A stretch of DNA of 64,000 nt. Source: Peribacillus frigoritolerans (GTDB lineage Bacteria; Bacillota; Bacilli; Bacillales; DSM-1321). Of this stretch, positions 43,815 through 53,263 are shown piece by piece. The stretch is from NCBI RefSeq assembly GCF_040250305.1, contig NZ_CP158190.1, positions 528,001 to 592,000 on the forward strand, in the 5' to 3' direction. The first letter of the stretch is position 1; each line of letters starts with the position of its first letter. The translations under genes were made by a program, and so were the position numbers. The notes under the pieces were generated by a model. That model did no database searches. It had not been told where the DNA came from and saw only the letters and a list, made by a program, of their open reading frames with translations.

Positions 43815-44018
43815 ATGTTGAAAAGAATAATTACAATTCTCAGCTACAGAAAGCAATTCGTCAGTTTGCTCGTCGGCGTGCCAAGTTATGATACGTATGT
43901 GGCGCATATGAGAATGCATCATCCAGAAGAGCCCGTGAAAACCAGGAAAGAATTTTTCTGCGAAGCCCAGGATGAACGGTATAACGCAAAGGGCGGGAAA
44001 GTGTCCCGTTGCTGTTAA
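43815..44018 (+). CDS. YbdD/YjiX-family protein (CstA partner)
   Basis: A 67-residue basic protein starting MLKRIITILSYRKQFVSLLV, with the family core 'GVPSYDTYVAHMRMHHPEEP' and the C-terminal Cys pair. AGGGAGGGAAGGC lies before ATG. E. coli homologues sit immediately after cstA or btsT. The function is unknown; a role in transporter assembly or activity is likely. Confidence 0.9.
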   Translation: MLKRIITILSYRKQFVSLLVGVPSYDTYVAHMRMHHPEEPVKTRKEFFCEAQDERYNAKGGKVSRCC

Positions 44019-44032
44019 TGAATATTTATTGA

Positions 44033-44061
44033 AGGGTCCTCAATAGGAGGGCCCTTTTTTT
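44033..44061 (+). terminator. Terminator of the cstA operon
   Basis: GGGTCCT / AGGAGGGCCC around a short loop with a T-run. Confidence 0.8.
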
Positions 44062-44185
44062 AGTGGTTTTTTCAAGGTGGGACATAAGTGGAGGGTGAAA
44101 TGTAACACCCATGGAGTCGTAAAGATGTGGAAAAGTAATGATTAAACTAAAAAAATCACATTTACTGGTCCTTTATTCATGGAGA

Positions 44186-44293
44186 TGTTATATAATCTAA
44201 CATTTATTAGTAAAATATAAAAATTAAGTTGAATTATTAGAAAATTAAGTATATGATAAAAAATATAACATAATAGTGTTAATAAACATAACA
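44186..44293 (+). promoter_or_regulatory. TnrA/GlnR-like boxes upstream of amt
   Basis: TGTTATATAATCTAACA at 44186-44202 fits the TnrA/GlnR consensus TGTNANAWWWTNTNACA perfectly. TGATAAAAAATATAACA at 44254-44270 differs at one position and TGTTAATAAACATAACA at 44277-44293 at two. They precede the ammonium-transport operon, which in B. subtilis (nrgAB) is a TnrA target. Confidence 0.8.
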
Positions 44294-44322
44294 TAAACAA
44301 AAAACAAGGGGGAAAAAACAGT

Positions 44323-45537
44323 ATGCAAATGGCAGATTCGGTATTCATGTTTTTGGCGACAATGATGGTTTGGTTAATGACACCAGGGATTGCCCTATTT
44401 TATGGAGGGATGGTAAAAAGTAAAAATGTCCTGAATACGGCAATGCATAGTTATATGCCATTGGCTGTCATTTCGATTCTTTGGGTGCTGATTGGATATT
44501 CATTATCATTTTCACCTGGTAATACACTTCTGGGCGGTCTGGACTGGGTTGGCTTAAAGGATGTAGGCTTTGCACCTGGACCATACAGCGAAACAATTCC
44601 TCATAGTTTGTTCATGTTATTCCAAATGACTTTTGCCGTTTTAACCGTCTCGGTCATTGCAGGTGGCATTGCCGAGCGGATGAAGTTTTCAGCATTCCTG
44701 ATTTTTACGATCCTTTGGTCTTTATTCGTATACGCTCCCGTTGCACACTGGGTATGGGGAGGCGGCTGGTTGGCGGAACTGGGGACACTTGACTTTGCAG
44801 GCGGCAACGTTGTTCATATTTCTTCAGGGGTTGCAGGTCTGGTTTTAGCGATCATGTTAGGTAAAAGGAAAGAGTCGGGAGACAGTGCACCGCATAATCT
44901 TCCTTTAACATTCCTTGGCGGATCATTAATTTGGTTCGGTTGGTACGGCTTTAACGTCGGAAGCGCACTGACAATCAATGAAGTGGCGATGAATGTATTC
45001 GTCAATACAGCTGTTGCAGCCGCTGCTGGTATTATAGGCTGGCTGATCGTTGAGTATATGGCTAATAAAAAGGCAACATTGCTGGGTGCGGTATCCGGAG
45101 CTATTTCTGGCTTGGTTGCCATTACACCTGCTTGCGGATTCGTAACCCCAGCCTCTTCCATCATCATCGGGGTCATTGGCGGTGCAGTATGTTTCTGGGG
45201 CGTATACTTCCTGAAGAATAAACTGGGTTACGACGATGCACTTGATGCTTTTGGATTGCACGGGATCGGCGGGACATGGGGTGGCATCGCTACAGGTTTA
45301 TTCGCGACCACTTCCGTTAACGAAAACGGTGCAGATGGTTTATTCTATGGAGATTTCAACTTGTTGTGGAAGCAGCTTGTAGCGATCATTGCGACATATA
45401 TCTTCGTTGCAGTGGTCACTTATATCGTTGCTAAAGTCATTAACCTTTTCATGCCGTTGCGTGTCAGTGAAGAAGATGAGTCAATGGGGCTTGATCTTAC
45501 ACTTCATGGAGAAAAAGCTTATCACGAATCCATTTAA
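44323..45537 (+). CDS. amt: Ammonium transporter Amt
   Basis: A 404-residue Amt/Mep/Rh protein with eleven spans: 'GIALFYGGMVKSKNVLNT', 'APVAHWVWGGGWLAELG' with 'DFAGGNVVHISSGVAGL' (first pore His region) and 'DAFGLHGIGGTWGGIATGLF' (second). It conducts ammonium/ammonia. AAGGGGG precedes ATG. It is followed after 15 bases by glnK, which blocks it when nitrogen is ample. Confidence 0.97.
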   Translation: MQMADSVFMFLATMMVWLMTPGIALFYGGMVKSKNVLNTAMHSYMPLAVISILWVLIGYSLSFSPGNTLLGGLDWVGLKDVGFAPGPYSETIPHSLFMLFQMTFAVLTVSVIAGGIAERMKFSAFLIFTILWSLFVYAPVAHWVWGGGWLAELGTLDFAGGNVVHISSGVAGLVLAIMLGKRKESGDSAPHNLPLTFLGGSLIWFGWYGFNVGSALTINEVAMNVFVNTAVAAAAGIIGWLIVEYMANKKATLLGAVSGAISGLVAITPACGFVTPASSIIIGVIGGAVCFWGVYFLKNKLGYDDALDAFGLHGIGGTWGGIATGLFATTSVNENGADGLFYGDFNLLWKQLVAIIATYIFVAVVTYIVAKVINLFMPLRVSEEDESMGLDLTLHGEKAYHESI

Positions 45538-45552
45538 GAGGGGGTTGCTCAT

Positions 45553-45915
45553 ATGTCCGAGGTTTTAACGAAAATAGAAATCATTACACGTCCGATCAAG
45601 TTTGAACAATTCAAAGCGGAACTGGCAAAAATAGGGGTAAGCGGAATGACTGTATCGGAAGTAAAAGGAACGGGTCTTCAGAAAAGTTATGTGGAAACCT
45701 ATAGAGGCAGAAATCGTGAAATGTCACTACATGACAGAATGAAAATAGAAATCGTCGTGTGTGAAGTGCCAGTTCAGGATGTTGTGGATGTAGCAAGGAA
45801 ATTCTTGAGTACAGGTAAACCAGGTGACGGAAAAATCTTCATTTATGAATTGGCGAATGTTGTGAATATCCGTACCGGGAAAGAAGGTCATGATGCGTTA
45901 AAAAATGACATCTGA
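45553..45915 (+). CDS. glnK: Nitrogen regulatory protein P-II (GlnK/NrgB)
   Basis: A 120-residue PII protein. The T-loop region 'GTGLQKSYVETYRG' ends with Tyr50, matching the usual Tyr51; the B-loop is 'TGKPGDGKIFIYEL'. PII senses 2-oxoglutarate and ATP/ADP, and plugs the Amt channel. In Bacillus it also binds TnrA. Co-transcribed with amt; AGAGGGGGTTGCTC lies before ATG. Confidence 0.96.
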   Translation: MSEVLTKIEIITRPIKFEQFKAELAKIGVSGMTVSEVKGTGLQKSYVETYRGRNREMSLHDRMKIEIVVCEVPVQDVVDVARKFLSTGKPGDGKIFIYELANVVNIRTGKEGHDALKNDI

Positions 45916-45967
45916 ATGTCCGGCCTAATGTGCCGGATACCGTTGATGCTAAGAAAGGGAGCTGAAA

Positions 45968-46150
45968 ATGGGGAGACTGGTCCGAATTGTTAATGCAAAA
46001 AAACAGAAGATCGTTAATACGCTCATTTCAGAGGATGTATATCAACCTGATGACCGACCCTTTTTATTGGAATTGCCACTGAAAAATCTAGAGGAGATAC
46101 TATCTCTAAGAATAAAATCCTCGTTTCAAAATCCCCGTTTTAAAAAATAA
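45968..46150 (+). CDS. Small hypothetical protein (60 aa)
   Basis: A 60-residue basic protein starting MGRLVRIVNAKKQKIVNTLI. AGAAAGGGAGCTGAAA precedes ATG. It lies 52 bases after glnK without an intervening terminator and is followed by a hairpin, so it may be the last gene of the amt operon. No family is recognised. Confidence 0.6.
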   Translation: MGRLVRIVNAKKQKIVNTLISEDVYQPDDRPFLLELPLKNLEEILSLRIKSSFQNPRFKK

Positions 46151-46154
46151 TCTT

Positions 46155-46193
46155 TCAGCCGTTAACCTATATGGGGAGAGCGGCTTTTTTTAT
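46155..46193 (+). terminator. Terminator after the amt-glnK region
   Basis: AGCCG / CGGCT with a loop that can extend pairing, then TTTTTTT. Confidence 0.65.
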
Positions 46194-46486
46194 GCGTTCC
46201 ACCCTCCGCTATGGCATTTAAATGTTAGTATATAAGGAAACTTTTTTCTTGAATCCCCCATGGAAATCGGGGAGCTTTCCAACTATAATGAATAAGAATA
46301 TAAATTTAAATACGATTTTTTTGCTTTTTTCGACGCTTTTCGCTTAGTTACTTCAATTTTTCTTTAATTTTACGAAAAGAAAATTCAAAAAAATGTAAGT
46401 TTACCAAAAAACTATGAATTAATTCATGAATGCCCTGTTGAATAATAGGGAAATTATTAATATGTTCTTTTAAGAGGTGAAAGGAA
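46194..46486. other. Gap before the LytTR regulator gene
   Basis: About 290 bases. TCCCCC / CGGGGA around an eight-base loop near 46254-46274 is the only clear dyad. AAGAGGTGAAAGG at about 46470 is the ribosome site of the next gene. Confidence 0.4.
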
Positions 46487-47137
46487 ATGGATCAATTTAC
46501 GGTCGAATCCGTTTTAAATATCATCAGGGAATTTGTACCGAAGGATGCTTCAATTTCTGTGGCTGATTCCGAAAAATACATTTATTATCAACCGAGCAAA
46601 CAAGTCGACTTAAGAATAAAACCAGGTGATTTAATCAGTGAAAACACAGCGACATATAAAGCACTGAGTGTCCGTAAAAAAATAGGGGTGCAGGTTGAAA
46701 GCAATGTATTTGGCGTACCTTACTATGGCCTGAGTGTTCCTATCATGGACCAGGGCAATCCTTTAGGAGCGGTTACGGCCATCTTGCCAACAAAGCCATT
46801 AATTTTACCGACATCATTTTTGACCATTAAAACGGAAGATCGCTGGATACCGCTTCCATATGATGAAATCATGTATCTGGAAGCTCAAAATAGGAAAACT
46901 AAAATTCAGTCCGAACGTGTGAGTGGATTTCATAAAATGAACTTAAGTGAATTGGAATTCATTTTACCTAGTGATTTATTCATTCGTGTGCATCGTTCGT
47001 ACATCGTCAATATCAACTATATTCAAGAAATCCTTCCCGATTTTCATTCTACATTTTTACTGATAATGAAAGACAATTCTAAAATCCAGGTCAGTCAAAC
47101 GTATGCAAGTCAATTCAGGAGGGCTTTAGGATTTTAA
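46487..47137 (+). CDS. LytTR-type regulator with PAS-like sensor domain
   Basis: A 216-residue one-component regulator. Residues 1-105 form a PAS- or GAF-like sensor ('DASISVADSEKYIYYQPSKQ', 'NVFGVPYYGLSVPIMDQGNP'). Residues about 112-215 are a LytTR DNA-binding domain ('YDEIMYLEAQNRKTKIQS', 'FIRVHRSYIVNINYIQEI'). There is no response-receiver domain. It lies directly upstream of an acetyl-CoA hydrolase/CoA-transferase gene in the same direction, so it probably senses a small acid or acyl metabolite and controls that gene. Confidence 0.88.
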   Translation: MDQFTVESVLNIIREFVPKDASISVADSEKYIYYQPSKQVDLRIKPGDLISENTATYKALSVRKKIGVQVESNVFGVPYYGLSVPIMDQGNPLGAVTAILPTKPLILPTSFLTIKTEDRWIPLPYDEIMYLEAQNRKTKIQSERVSGFHKMNLSELEFILPSDLFIRVHRSYIVNINYIQEILPDFHSTFLLIMKDNSKIQVSQTYASQFRRALGF

Positions 47138-47267
47138 TGATTCTCCCTTGTGTGAATAAAATGCTGGTTTATGCCCTATATAAGGCTTTTCATTCGAAAA
47201 TGAATGTGACGATTACACAGGATTGGTAAAATTAAGTGTAAGAAAAGCGAAAATGGGGGTCTTTTGT

Positions 47268-48794
47268 ATGAACGAAAGCGTTTTCAAAAAAATTCGCAAT
47301 GAACAATTTAAGGGGAAAGTAGTTACAGCGGAAGAAGCAGCTTCATGGATTAAAGATGGGATGAAACTCGGTATGAGTGGATTTACCCGTGCTGGTGATG
47401 CTAAAGTTATTCCGATGGCTCTAGTTGAAAAAGCAAAAACTGAAAAATTCAAAGTTGACGTTTATACTGGTGCTTCATTAGGACCGGAAGTCGATCAACA
47501 TATGGCGGAAGCCGGTATCATAAACAAACGTTTGCCGTTCCAAGCGGATAAAGGCATTCGCAATAAAATAAATGCTGATGAAGTCACTTATGTGGACCAG
47601 CATTTATCTCATACTGCTGAACAAGTTCGTCAAGGCATTGTCGGACCTATAGATTTTGCAATCATCGAAGCATTGGCGATTACGGAAGAAGGATTGATCA
47701 TCCCGACAACTTCTGTAGGTAACTCAGCCATATTCGTTCAAGAAGCTAAACATGTAATCATTGAATTGAACGTGTCCCATCCAGAAGGATTGGAAGGGAT
47801 GCATGATATATATACACCAGCAAAACAAGGGGAACGCGAACCGATTCCTATGACTAAAGCTAGCGATCGCCTTGGATCGATCGGTATTGCGGTTGACCCT
47901 GAAAAAGTAATGGGAATCGTCATTTCTACAGATCTTGATGCACCTTCTACAATCGTGCCTCCGGATGAAGAAACTGCAACAATCGCCAACCACCTCATTA
48001 ACTTCCTTCGTGAAGAAATCAAGGCTGGCCGTTTAACTGAAAGTCTTGCTCCGCTTCAGTCGGGTGTAGGTTCAGTGGCAAATGCAGTATTCGCTGGCTT
48101 CCTTGATTCTGAATTTAAAGATTTGGAAGTTTATTCAGAAGTGCTGCAAGATGCGGTATTTGATTTAATCGATGCTGGAAAAGTTAAATTCGCTTCAGGT
48201 TGTTCGATCACATTAGCTGAAGAAAAAGGGAAGCAAGTTTACGGTGAGCTTGAAAAATACCGTGATAAACTAGTTCTTCGTCCACAAGAAATATCCAACC
48301 ATCCTGAAATCATCCGCCGCCTTGGCTTGATTTCAATCAATACAGCGTTAGAGTGCGATATCTATGGTAACGTGAACTCGACCCATGTTTCTGGGACAAG
48401 AATGATGAATGGAATCGGTGGATCGGGAGATTTTGCCCGTAACTCACGCCTAGGCATTTTCGTAACGAAATCATATGCAAAAGGCGGCAAGATTTCCAGT
48501 ATCGTTCCTTTCGTTTCTCATGTGGATCATACTGAACATGATGTGGATGTATTAGTGACAGAGCAAGGGATTGCAGATTTACGTGGCTTGGCACCAAAAG
48601 AGCGCGTAGAGTTAATCATAGAAAACTGTGCGCATCCTGACTACCGTCAACAGCTTCGTGCATACTTCACTGAAGCTGTTGCGCAAACGGGCGGGCATCA
48701 AACTCCGCACATTCTTGAAAAAGCATTTTCATGGCATACGAACCTAGCTAAAAACGGTACGATGCTTGAAGCGGTTCTTCAAGATCAAAAATAA
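47268..48794 (+). CDS. Acetyl-CoA hydrolase / succinate CoA-transferase family
   Basis: A 508-residue enzyme of the Cat1/ScpC/AarC family. Motifs include 'SGFTRAGDAKVIPMALVEKA' near the N-terminus, 'LQSGVGSVANAVFAGFLDS' (CoA-binding loop) and 'VTEQGIADLRGLAPKERVEL'. It moves CoA between acetate, succinate and similar acids. ATG at 47268 follows AATGGGGGTCTTTTGT; the upstream extension to 47223 has no ribosome site. Followed by a strong terminator; the LytTR gene upstream is its likely regulator. Confidence 0.93.
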   Translation: MNESVFKKIRNEQFKGKVVTAEEAASWIKDGMKLGMSGFTRAGDAKVIPMALVEKAKTEKFKVDVYTGASLGPEVDQHMAEAGIINKRLPFQADKGIRNKINADEVTYVDQHLSHTAEQVRQGIVGPIDFAIIEALAITEEGLIIPTTSVGNSAIFVQEAKHVIIELNVSHPEGLEGMHDIYTPAKQGEREPIPMTKASDRLGSIGIAVDPEKVMGIVISTDLDAPSTIVPPDEETATIANHLINFLREEIKAGRLTESLAPLQSGVGSVANAVFAGFLDSEFKDLEVYSEVLQDAVFDLIDAGKVKFASGCSITLAEEKGKQVYGELEKYRDKLVLRPQEISNHPEIIRRLGLISINTALECDIYGNVNSTHVSGTRMMNGIGGSGDFARNSRLGIFVTKSYAKGGKISSIVPFVSHVDHTEHDVDVLVTEQGIADLRGLAPKERVELIIENCAHPDYRQQLRAYFTEAVAQTGGHQTPHILEKAFSWHTNLAKNGTMLEAVLQDQK

Positions 48795-48799
48795 GACTC

Positions 48800-48830
48800 A
48801 AAACCCCGCCAATACAGCGGGGTTTTTTTA
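48800..48830 (+). terminator. Terminator of the CoA-transferase gene
   Basis: AAACCCCGC / GCGGGGTTT around a short loop with T7. Confidence 0.93.
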
Positions 48831-49188
48831 TTTGGGTCCGTGTCCGGTATAGGTGAAAACCCATGAATCTTTCGTCACATCAATGGAATATTGAAAGGTA
48901 AATAGATTATTTCTCCTAAGTAATTTGTATGATGTATCCTATTGATTCTTTTTCCTGCGACATATAACAGATTTAAAGTGTAAAATGATGCTTAACCATC
49001 AAAAGGATAGGGAACTGTATCTTTAGGCTTTTTTCTTTTATTTTTGTATATAATTATTCATCCAAGTTATAGAAATATGGTAAACTGCTAACAATGAATG
49101 ATTATATACATAGGATTTTTCGCATTTATGATGTTGTTTCCTTAGAAATAGGGAGTTAAATAGAATTGCTTATAGTGGAGGAGATAAT
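48831..49188. other. Gap before the AI-2E-family gene
   Basis: About 360 A/T-rich bases with promoter-like stretches (for example TATATAATTATTC near 49037) but no gene or strong hairpin. Confidence 0.4.
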
Positions 49189-50295
49189 TTGTTCAAGCAA
49201 AAACTGCATTTTTGGACGTTAGAGTTATTACTATTGTCTTTACTTTTTTATGTTGGTACAAAGATTTCTTTTCTTTTTGAACCAATAGTCATTTTTACAT
49301 CTACATTGTTCTTTCCAATCTTGATTTCGGGTTTTCTCTACTTTTTGTTCAACCCTACCGTTGATTTCCTCGTTAAAAGGAGAATGCCAAGGGGATTGGC
49401 GATTTTATTGCTTTACGTATTTTTCCTTGGGTTGATAAGTTTACTGGTCGGTCTGGTTGGCCCGTCACTTTCCAAACAGGTTACGGATTTACTCAATAAC
49501 CTTCCGGATTATTTCAATCAAACAAGGAAGTTCATTGAAGATTCAGCGGAGTCAAAATGGTTTTTGTGGACGGTGGAACAAGATTATGTACCTCTGCAAG
49601 AAGTAGGGGATTCGCTGCAAAAATATTTGACGAACTTACCTAGTAATATAACGAACAGTTTAACTTCCGTTTTCAGCGTAGTGACGAATATTACTTTAGT
49701 GGTCGTAACGGTTCCTTTCATCCTGTTTTATATGTTGAAGGATGGGGATAAGCTTCCGGCCGCCATTATGAAATTCGTACCGGTTCGCTATAGAAAACCA
49801 GCTTTGACAGTACTTCAGGAAACTGGCGGGACTCTTACTACATACATACAAGGGCAGATGCTTGTTTGCATGTTTGTCGGGATCGGAACGTTCATCGGGT
49901 ATTTAATCATTGGTTTGCCTTACGCGTTCTTATTCGCGCTGATTGGTGCTGTAACCAATATCATTCCATATGTAGGTCCGTTTATCGGAGCCGCTCCTGC
50001 TGTCATTGTGGCTTTGATTCATTCACCGACCGAGGCGTTATTGGTCATTCTGGTTGTAACGGTCATTCAGCAATTGGATGGTAATTTCATTTCACCGCTA
50101 GTCATCGGGAAAAAATTGAACACACATCCGCTTACCATCATCATCCTATTGCTCGTCGCGGGAAACATTGCCGGTATCATCGGCATGATTTTGGCCGTTC
50201 CGACTTACTCCGTTGTTAAAACGATTGTATTGAATATCGTTAAATTCATCAGGATCCGAAAAGAGGAAAAGCTTGAAGAAGATATATTGGAATGA
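49189..50295 (+). CDS. AI-2E (YdbI/TqsA-like) family transporter
   Basis: A 368-residue membrane protein with eight spans. Signature regions are 'FLYFLFNPTVDFLVKRRMPR', 'GTLTTYIQGQMLVCMFVGIG' and 'ITNIIPYVGPFIGAAPAVIV'-like 'GAVTNIIPYVGPFIGAAPAV'. Members are linked to autoinducer-2 export or Na+/H+ antiport; the name AI-2E does not prove a quorum-sensing role. The start codon is TTG, 5-6 bases after GGAGGAG. Confidence 0.92.
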   Translation: MFKQKLHFWTLELLLLSLLFYVGTKISFLFEPIVIFTSTLFFPILISGFLYFLFNPTVDFLVKRRMPRGLAILLLYVFFLGLISLLVGLVGPSLSKQVTDLLNNLPDYFNQTRKFIEDSAESKWFLWTVEQDYVPLQEVGDSLQKYLTNLPSNITNSLTSVFSVVTNITLVVVTVPFILFYMLKDGDKLPAAIMKFVPVRYRKPALTVLQETGGTLTTYIQGQMLVCMFVGIGTFIGYLIIGLPYAFLFALIGAVTNIIPYVGPFIGAAPAVIVALIHSPTEALLVILVVTVIQQLDGNFISPLVIGKKLNTHPLTIIILLLVAGNIAGIIGMILAVPTYSVVKTIVLNIVKFIRIRKEEKLEEDILE

Positions 50296-50335
50296 AAAAA
50301 CGGGCCCGACTCAATTGAGTCGGGCCCGTTTTCTT
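50295..50335. terminator. Bidirectional terminator
   Basis: AAAACGGGCCCGACTCAA / TTGAGTCGGGCCCGTTTT, a perfect 18-bp palindrome shared by the convergent AI-2E and gabD genes. Confidence 0.97.
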
Positions 50336-50351
50336 AGTGCTCCTAAATAGG

Positions 50352-51770
50352 TTACAAACCTAAGGAAATATATTTTACTTCCAGGAATTCTTCGATGCCT
50401 TGGTGTCCGCCTTCACGGCCGAGCCCGCTTTGCTTGAATCCGCCAAATGGAGCTTGCGGAACGGAAGGAAGTCCATCGTTCAAGCCTACAATACCGAATT
50501 CAAGTGCCTCGGTGAATTTGATGCCCTTGGTGATATTTTCAGTGAAGACGTAAGCTGCCAAACCGAAGATGGAGTCATTTGCCCTCTTGATTGCCTCTTC
50601 ATCAGTCTTAAAGGAGGCAATGGGAGCTAGCGGACCAAATGTTTCTTCCTTCATGCAGAGCATGCTGTCATCAATGTTGGACAATACGGTTGGTTCAAGA
50701 AAAAGGCCGCTTATTGATTTACCGCCAGCTTCGAGCTTAGCGCCGCTGCTGATTGCTTCATCAATTTGTTTTTGAACCTTATCCACTGCATTTTGATCGA
50801 TAAGCGGACCGATATCGACGCCATCTTCCAGTCCGTTTCCTACCTTTAGTTCCTTTACCTTGCCAACGAGCTTTTCGATGAAGGCTTCTTGAATGGCTTC
50901 GTGGACATAAATGCGATTTGAACAGACGCATGTTTGTCCTGCGTTACGGAATTTTGAACTGATGATGCCATCTACCGCTTTATTAAGGTCGGCATCTTCA
51001 AGAACGATTGCTGGTGCGTGGCCCCCGAGCTCTAGCGAGATTTTCTTTACCGTGTCAGCTGAGCCCCTCATAAGCGTTTTACCGACTTCTGTAGAACCGG
51101 TAAACGTCAATTTGCGGACCCTCGTATCTTGAAGCCATGTTTCACCGATTTCTGATGATTTTCCTGTCACGACATTGATGACTCCTTTTGGAATGCCAGC
51201 TTCTTCAGCTAATTCAGCCATTTTTAAAGCTGTTATGGGAGTCAGGTTTGCCGGTTTAATGACGACTGTGCAGCCGACGGCAAGCGCTGGTGCCACTTTT
51301 CTTGTAATCATGGCTGCAGGAAAGTTCCAAGGCGTAATGACAGCTACAACCCCGACAGGCTGTTTAGTCACGAAAAGCCGCTTATTGGACACGGAAGCAG
51401 GGATCGTTTCGCCGTACACCCTTTTTCCTTCTTCGGCAAACCAAGATAAAAAGCCATTTGCATATGTCATCTCACCAAGTGCTTCTTTAAGGGGCTTTCC
51501 TTGCTCTTCAGTCATGATTTTTGCCAGTTCTTCTTTATGATCATCAATCAATCGATGCCATTTCCAAATCAGTTCAGCACGTTCGTAGACTGAGAGTGCA
51601 GCCCAGCCCGTAAAGGCTTCATATGCGGCATCTGCAGCCTTTGCCGCTTCAGTTGCACCGCCTTTAGGAACGGTGGCAACTATTTCATCCGTTGCCGGGT
51701 TTCTCACTTCAATTTTATCCAATCCAAAATCCGACCACTCACCGTTAATAAATAATCCGTAATCCTTCAT
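50352..51770 (-). CDS. gabD: Succinate-semialdehyde dehydrogenase
   Basis: A 472-residue aldehyde dehydrogenase. The cofactor loop is 'FTGSTEVGKTLMRGSADT', catalytic Glu is in 'LELGGHAPAIV' and catalytic Cys in 'NAGQTCVCSNRIYV'. The sequence is of the GabD group, which oxidises succinate semialdehyde to succinate. ATG at 51770 follows AGGAGGTTTTATC; the longer frame to 51803 is disfavoured. No gabT or gabR adjoins. A 29-bp inverted repeat lies 54 bases upstream. Confidence 0.94.
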   Translation of the reverse strand: MKDYGLFINGEWSDFGLDKIEVRNPATDEIVATVPKGGATEAAKAADAAYEAFTGWAALSVYERAELIWKWHRLIDDHKEELAKIMTEEQGKPLKEALGEMTYANGFLSWFAEEGKRVYGETIPASVSNKRLFVTKQPVGVVAVITPWNFPAAMITRKVAPALAVGCTVVIKPANLTPITALKMAELAEEAGIPKGVINVVTGKSSEIGETWLQDTRVRKLTFTGSTEVGKTLMRGSADTVKKISLELGGHAPAIVLEDADLNKAVDGIISSKFRNAGQTCVCSNRIYVHEAIQEAFIEKLVGKVKELKVGNGLEDGVDIGPLIDQNAVDKVQKQIDEAISSGAKLEAGGKSISGLFLEPTVLSNIDDSMLCMKEETFGPLAPIASFKTDEEAIKRANDSIFGLAAYVFTENITKGIKFTEALEFGIVGLNDGLPSVPQAPFGGFKQSGLGREGGHQGIEEFLEVKYISLGL

Positions 51771-51823
51771 GATAAAACCTCCTAATTTGGTTAAATCCAT
51801 CAAACTACTAAAACTTTTAACTT

Positions 51824-51852
51824 TATACTTTTACCTGTTACATAAAAGTATA
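51824..51852. promoter_or_regulatory. Perfect inverted repeat upstream of gabD
   Basis: TATACTTTTA at 51824-51833 and TAAAAGTATA at 51843-51852, spaced by nine bases. It lies in the gabD upstream region and may be a regulator-binding site or part of the promoter. The related half ACTTTTAACTTTATA occurs just beside it. Confidence 0.6.
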
Positions 51853-51931
51853 AACACTTTTCACTGATTCTGAAATTTATTTGATTGGCTATTTATAGAA
51901 AATTGGCTAATTGATAGAAAGGGAGCAATAC

Positions 51932-51963
51932 AAAAAAAGAGGTGCAAGTTGCACACCTCTTCA
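51932..51963 (-). terminator. Terminator of the dicarboxylate symporter gene
   Basis: AAGAGGTGCAA / TTGCACACCTCTT with flanking A7, serving minus-strand transcripts. Confidence 0.9.
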
Positions 51964-51974
51964 TTAGTGTTCGA

Positions 51975-53243
51975 TTATTTTTCCGTTGAGACGGCCACTT
52001 CACTCATATCACCTGAGATGGCCTGGTTTGGATTGAATTCACCTTCTGATTTAGAAATGACCACTGTAGCGACACTGTTACCGATTAGATTGGTGATGGC
52101 ACGTGCTTCAGACATGAAGCGGTCGACTCCCAGCAGTAACGCCATTCCTTCAACTGGAATCATTGGGAAGGCAGCTAATGTTGCAGCAAGTGTAATGAAA
52201 CCGGATCCCGTTACACCAGCAGCACCTTTGGATGTTAACATCAAGATTCCTAGAAGGGTCAATTCCTGCCAGATGCTTAAATCGACACCATAGGCTTGGG
52301 CGATGAAAATCGCAGCCATGGATAAGTAGATGGATGTGCCATCAAGGTTGAAAGAATAACCGGTTGGGACAACCAACCCGACTACCGATTTTGAGCAACC
52401 GTATTTTTCGAGCTTTTTCATCACGCTTGGCAGGGCGGATTCCGATGAAGAAGTTCCTAAAACTAAGAGGATCTCTTCTTTTATATAGGCAATGAACTTG
52501 AAAATATTAAAGCCGTACATTTTTGCAATCGAGCCAAGGATAAGAACGATGAAAAGTGCCATTGTGATATAAACACTGCCCATTAATTGTCCTAACGAGG
52601 TTAAAGAACCAAGGCCAAACTTACCGATTGTATAAGCCATTGCTCCAAATGCGGCCAATGGAGAAACTTTCATGATCATACCGACGATGCCGAAGAAAAT
52701 GTCGGCAATATGCTGAAAGAAAGAAACGACTGGCTGCACTCTCGGTCCCATTGCCGCCATGGATAATCCGAATAATACGGCAAAGAATAGAATAGGGAGT
52801 AAGTCTCCGCCAGCCAGTGCGGCAACGGCATTATCAGGAATGATATTAGAAATGAAAGCAACGGCGCCATGTTCCGTTTCGGAAGCGGCTGTCGTATATT
52901 GTGATACATCTCCGCCCTCGACTGAATCGATGTTAAAGCCTTTACCAGGTCCCAGCAGATTGACCACGATGATTCCGATGGCAAGTGCGAAAGTGGTAAC
53001 GATTTCAAAATAGAGCAGGGCCTTTCCGCCGATGCGGCCAACCTTTTTCATATCGCCCATACCGCCAATTCCGATTACGACGGTTAAGAAGATGATTGGT
53101 GCAATGACCATTTTAATCATTTTAATAAATAAATCTGCCAATATCTTCAGCTGCTCACCGAAAGCAGGGAAGAAGAAACCGACTGCTATACCCAGAATGA
53201 TACCGATGATGACTTGAACTGTTAAATTTTTTAATATTTTCAA
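51975..53243 (-). CDS. Dicarboxylate/amino acid:cation symporter (DAACS family)
   Basis: A 422-residue symporter with eight spans and two re-entrant loops: the serine-rich hairpin '[19 protein letters not shown]', then '[20 protein letters not shown]' (NMDGT-type cation site), '[20 protein letters not shown]' and '[20 protein letters not shown]' with the substrate-binding Arg and Asn. It resembles DctA/DctP (C4-dicarboxylate) and GltP/GltT (glutamate). The start codon is TTG at 53243 after AAAGGAGA. A cre-like site lies about 20 bases upstream. Confidence 0.95.
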   Translation of the reverse strand: MKILKNLTVQVIIGIILGIAVGFFFPAFGEQLKILADLFIKMIKMVIAPIIFLTVVIGIGGMGDMKKVGRIGGKALLYFEIVTTFALAIGIIVVNLLGPGKGFNIDSVEGGDVSQYTTAASETEHGAVAFISNIIPDNAVAALAGGDLLPILFFAVLFGLSMAAMGPRVQPVVSFFQHIADIFFGIVGMIMKVSPLAAFGAMAYTIGKFGLGSLTSLGQLMGSVYITMALFIVLILGSIAKMYGFNIFKFIAYIKEEILLVLGTSSSESALPSVMKKLEKYGCSKSVVGLVVPTGYSFNLDGTSIYLSMAAIFIAQAYGVDLSIWQELTLLGILMLTSKGAAGVTGSGFITLAATLAAFPMIPVEGMALLLGVDRFMSEARAITNLIGNSVATVVISKSEGEFNPNQAISGDMSEVAVSTEK

Positions 53244-53263
53244 GGGGCATTCTCCTTTGTTAT

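Noticed and set aside
49189..50295. Quorum-sensing role for the AI-2E-family permease
   Set aside because: The family name alone does not show AI-2 export; no luxS or lsr genes are in the window.
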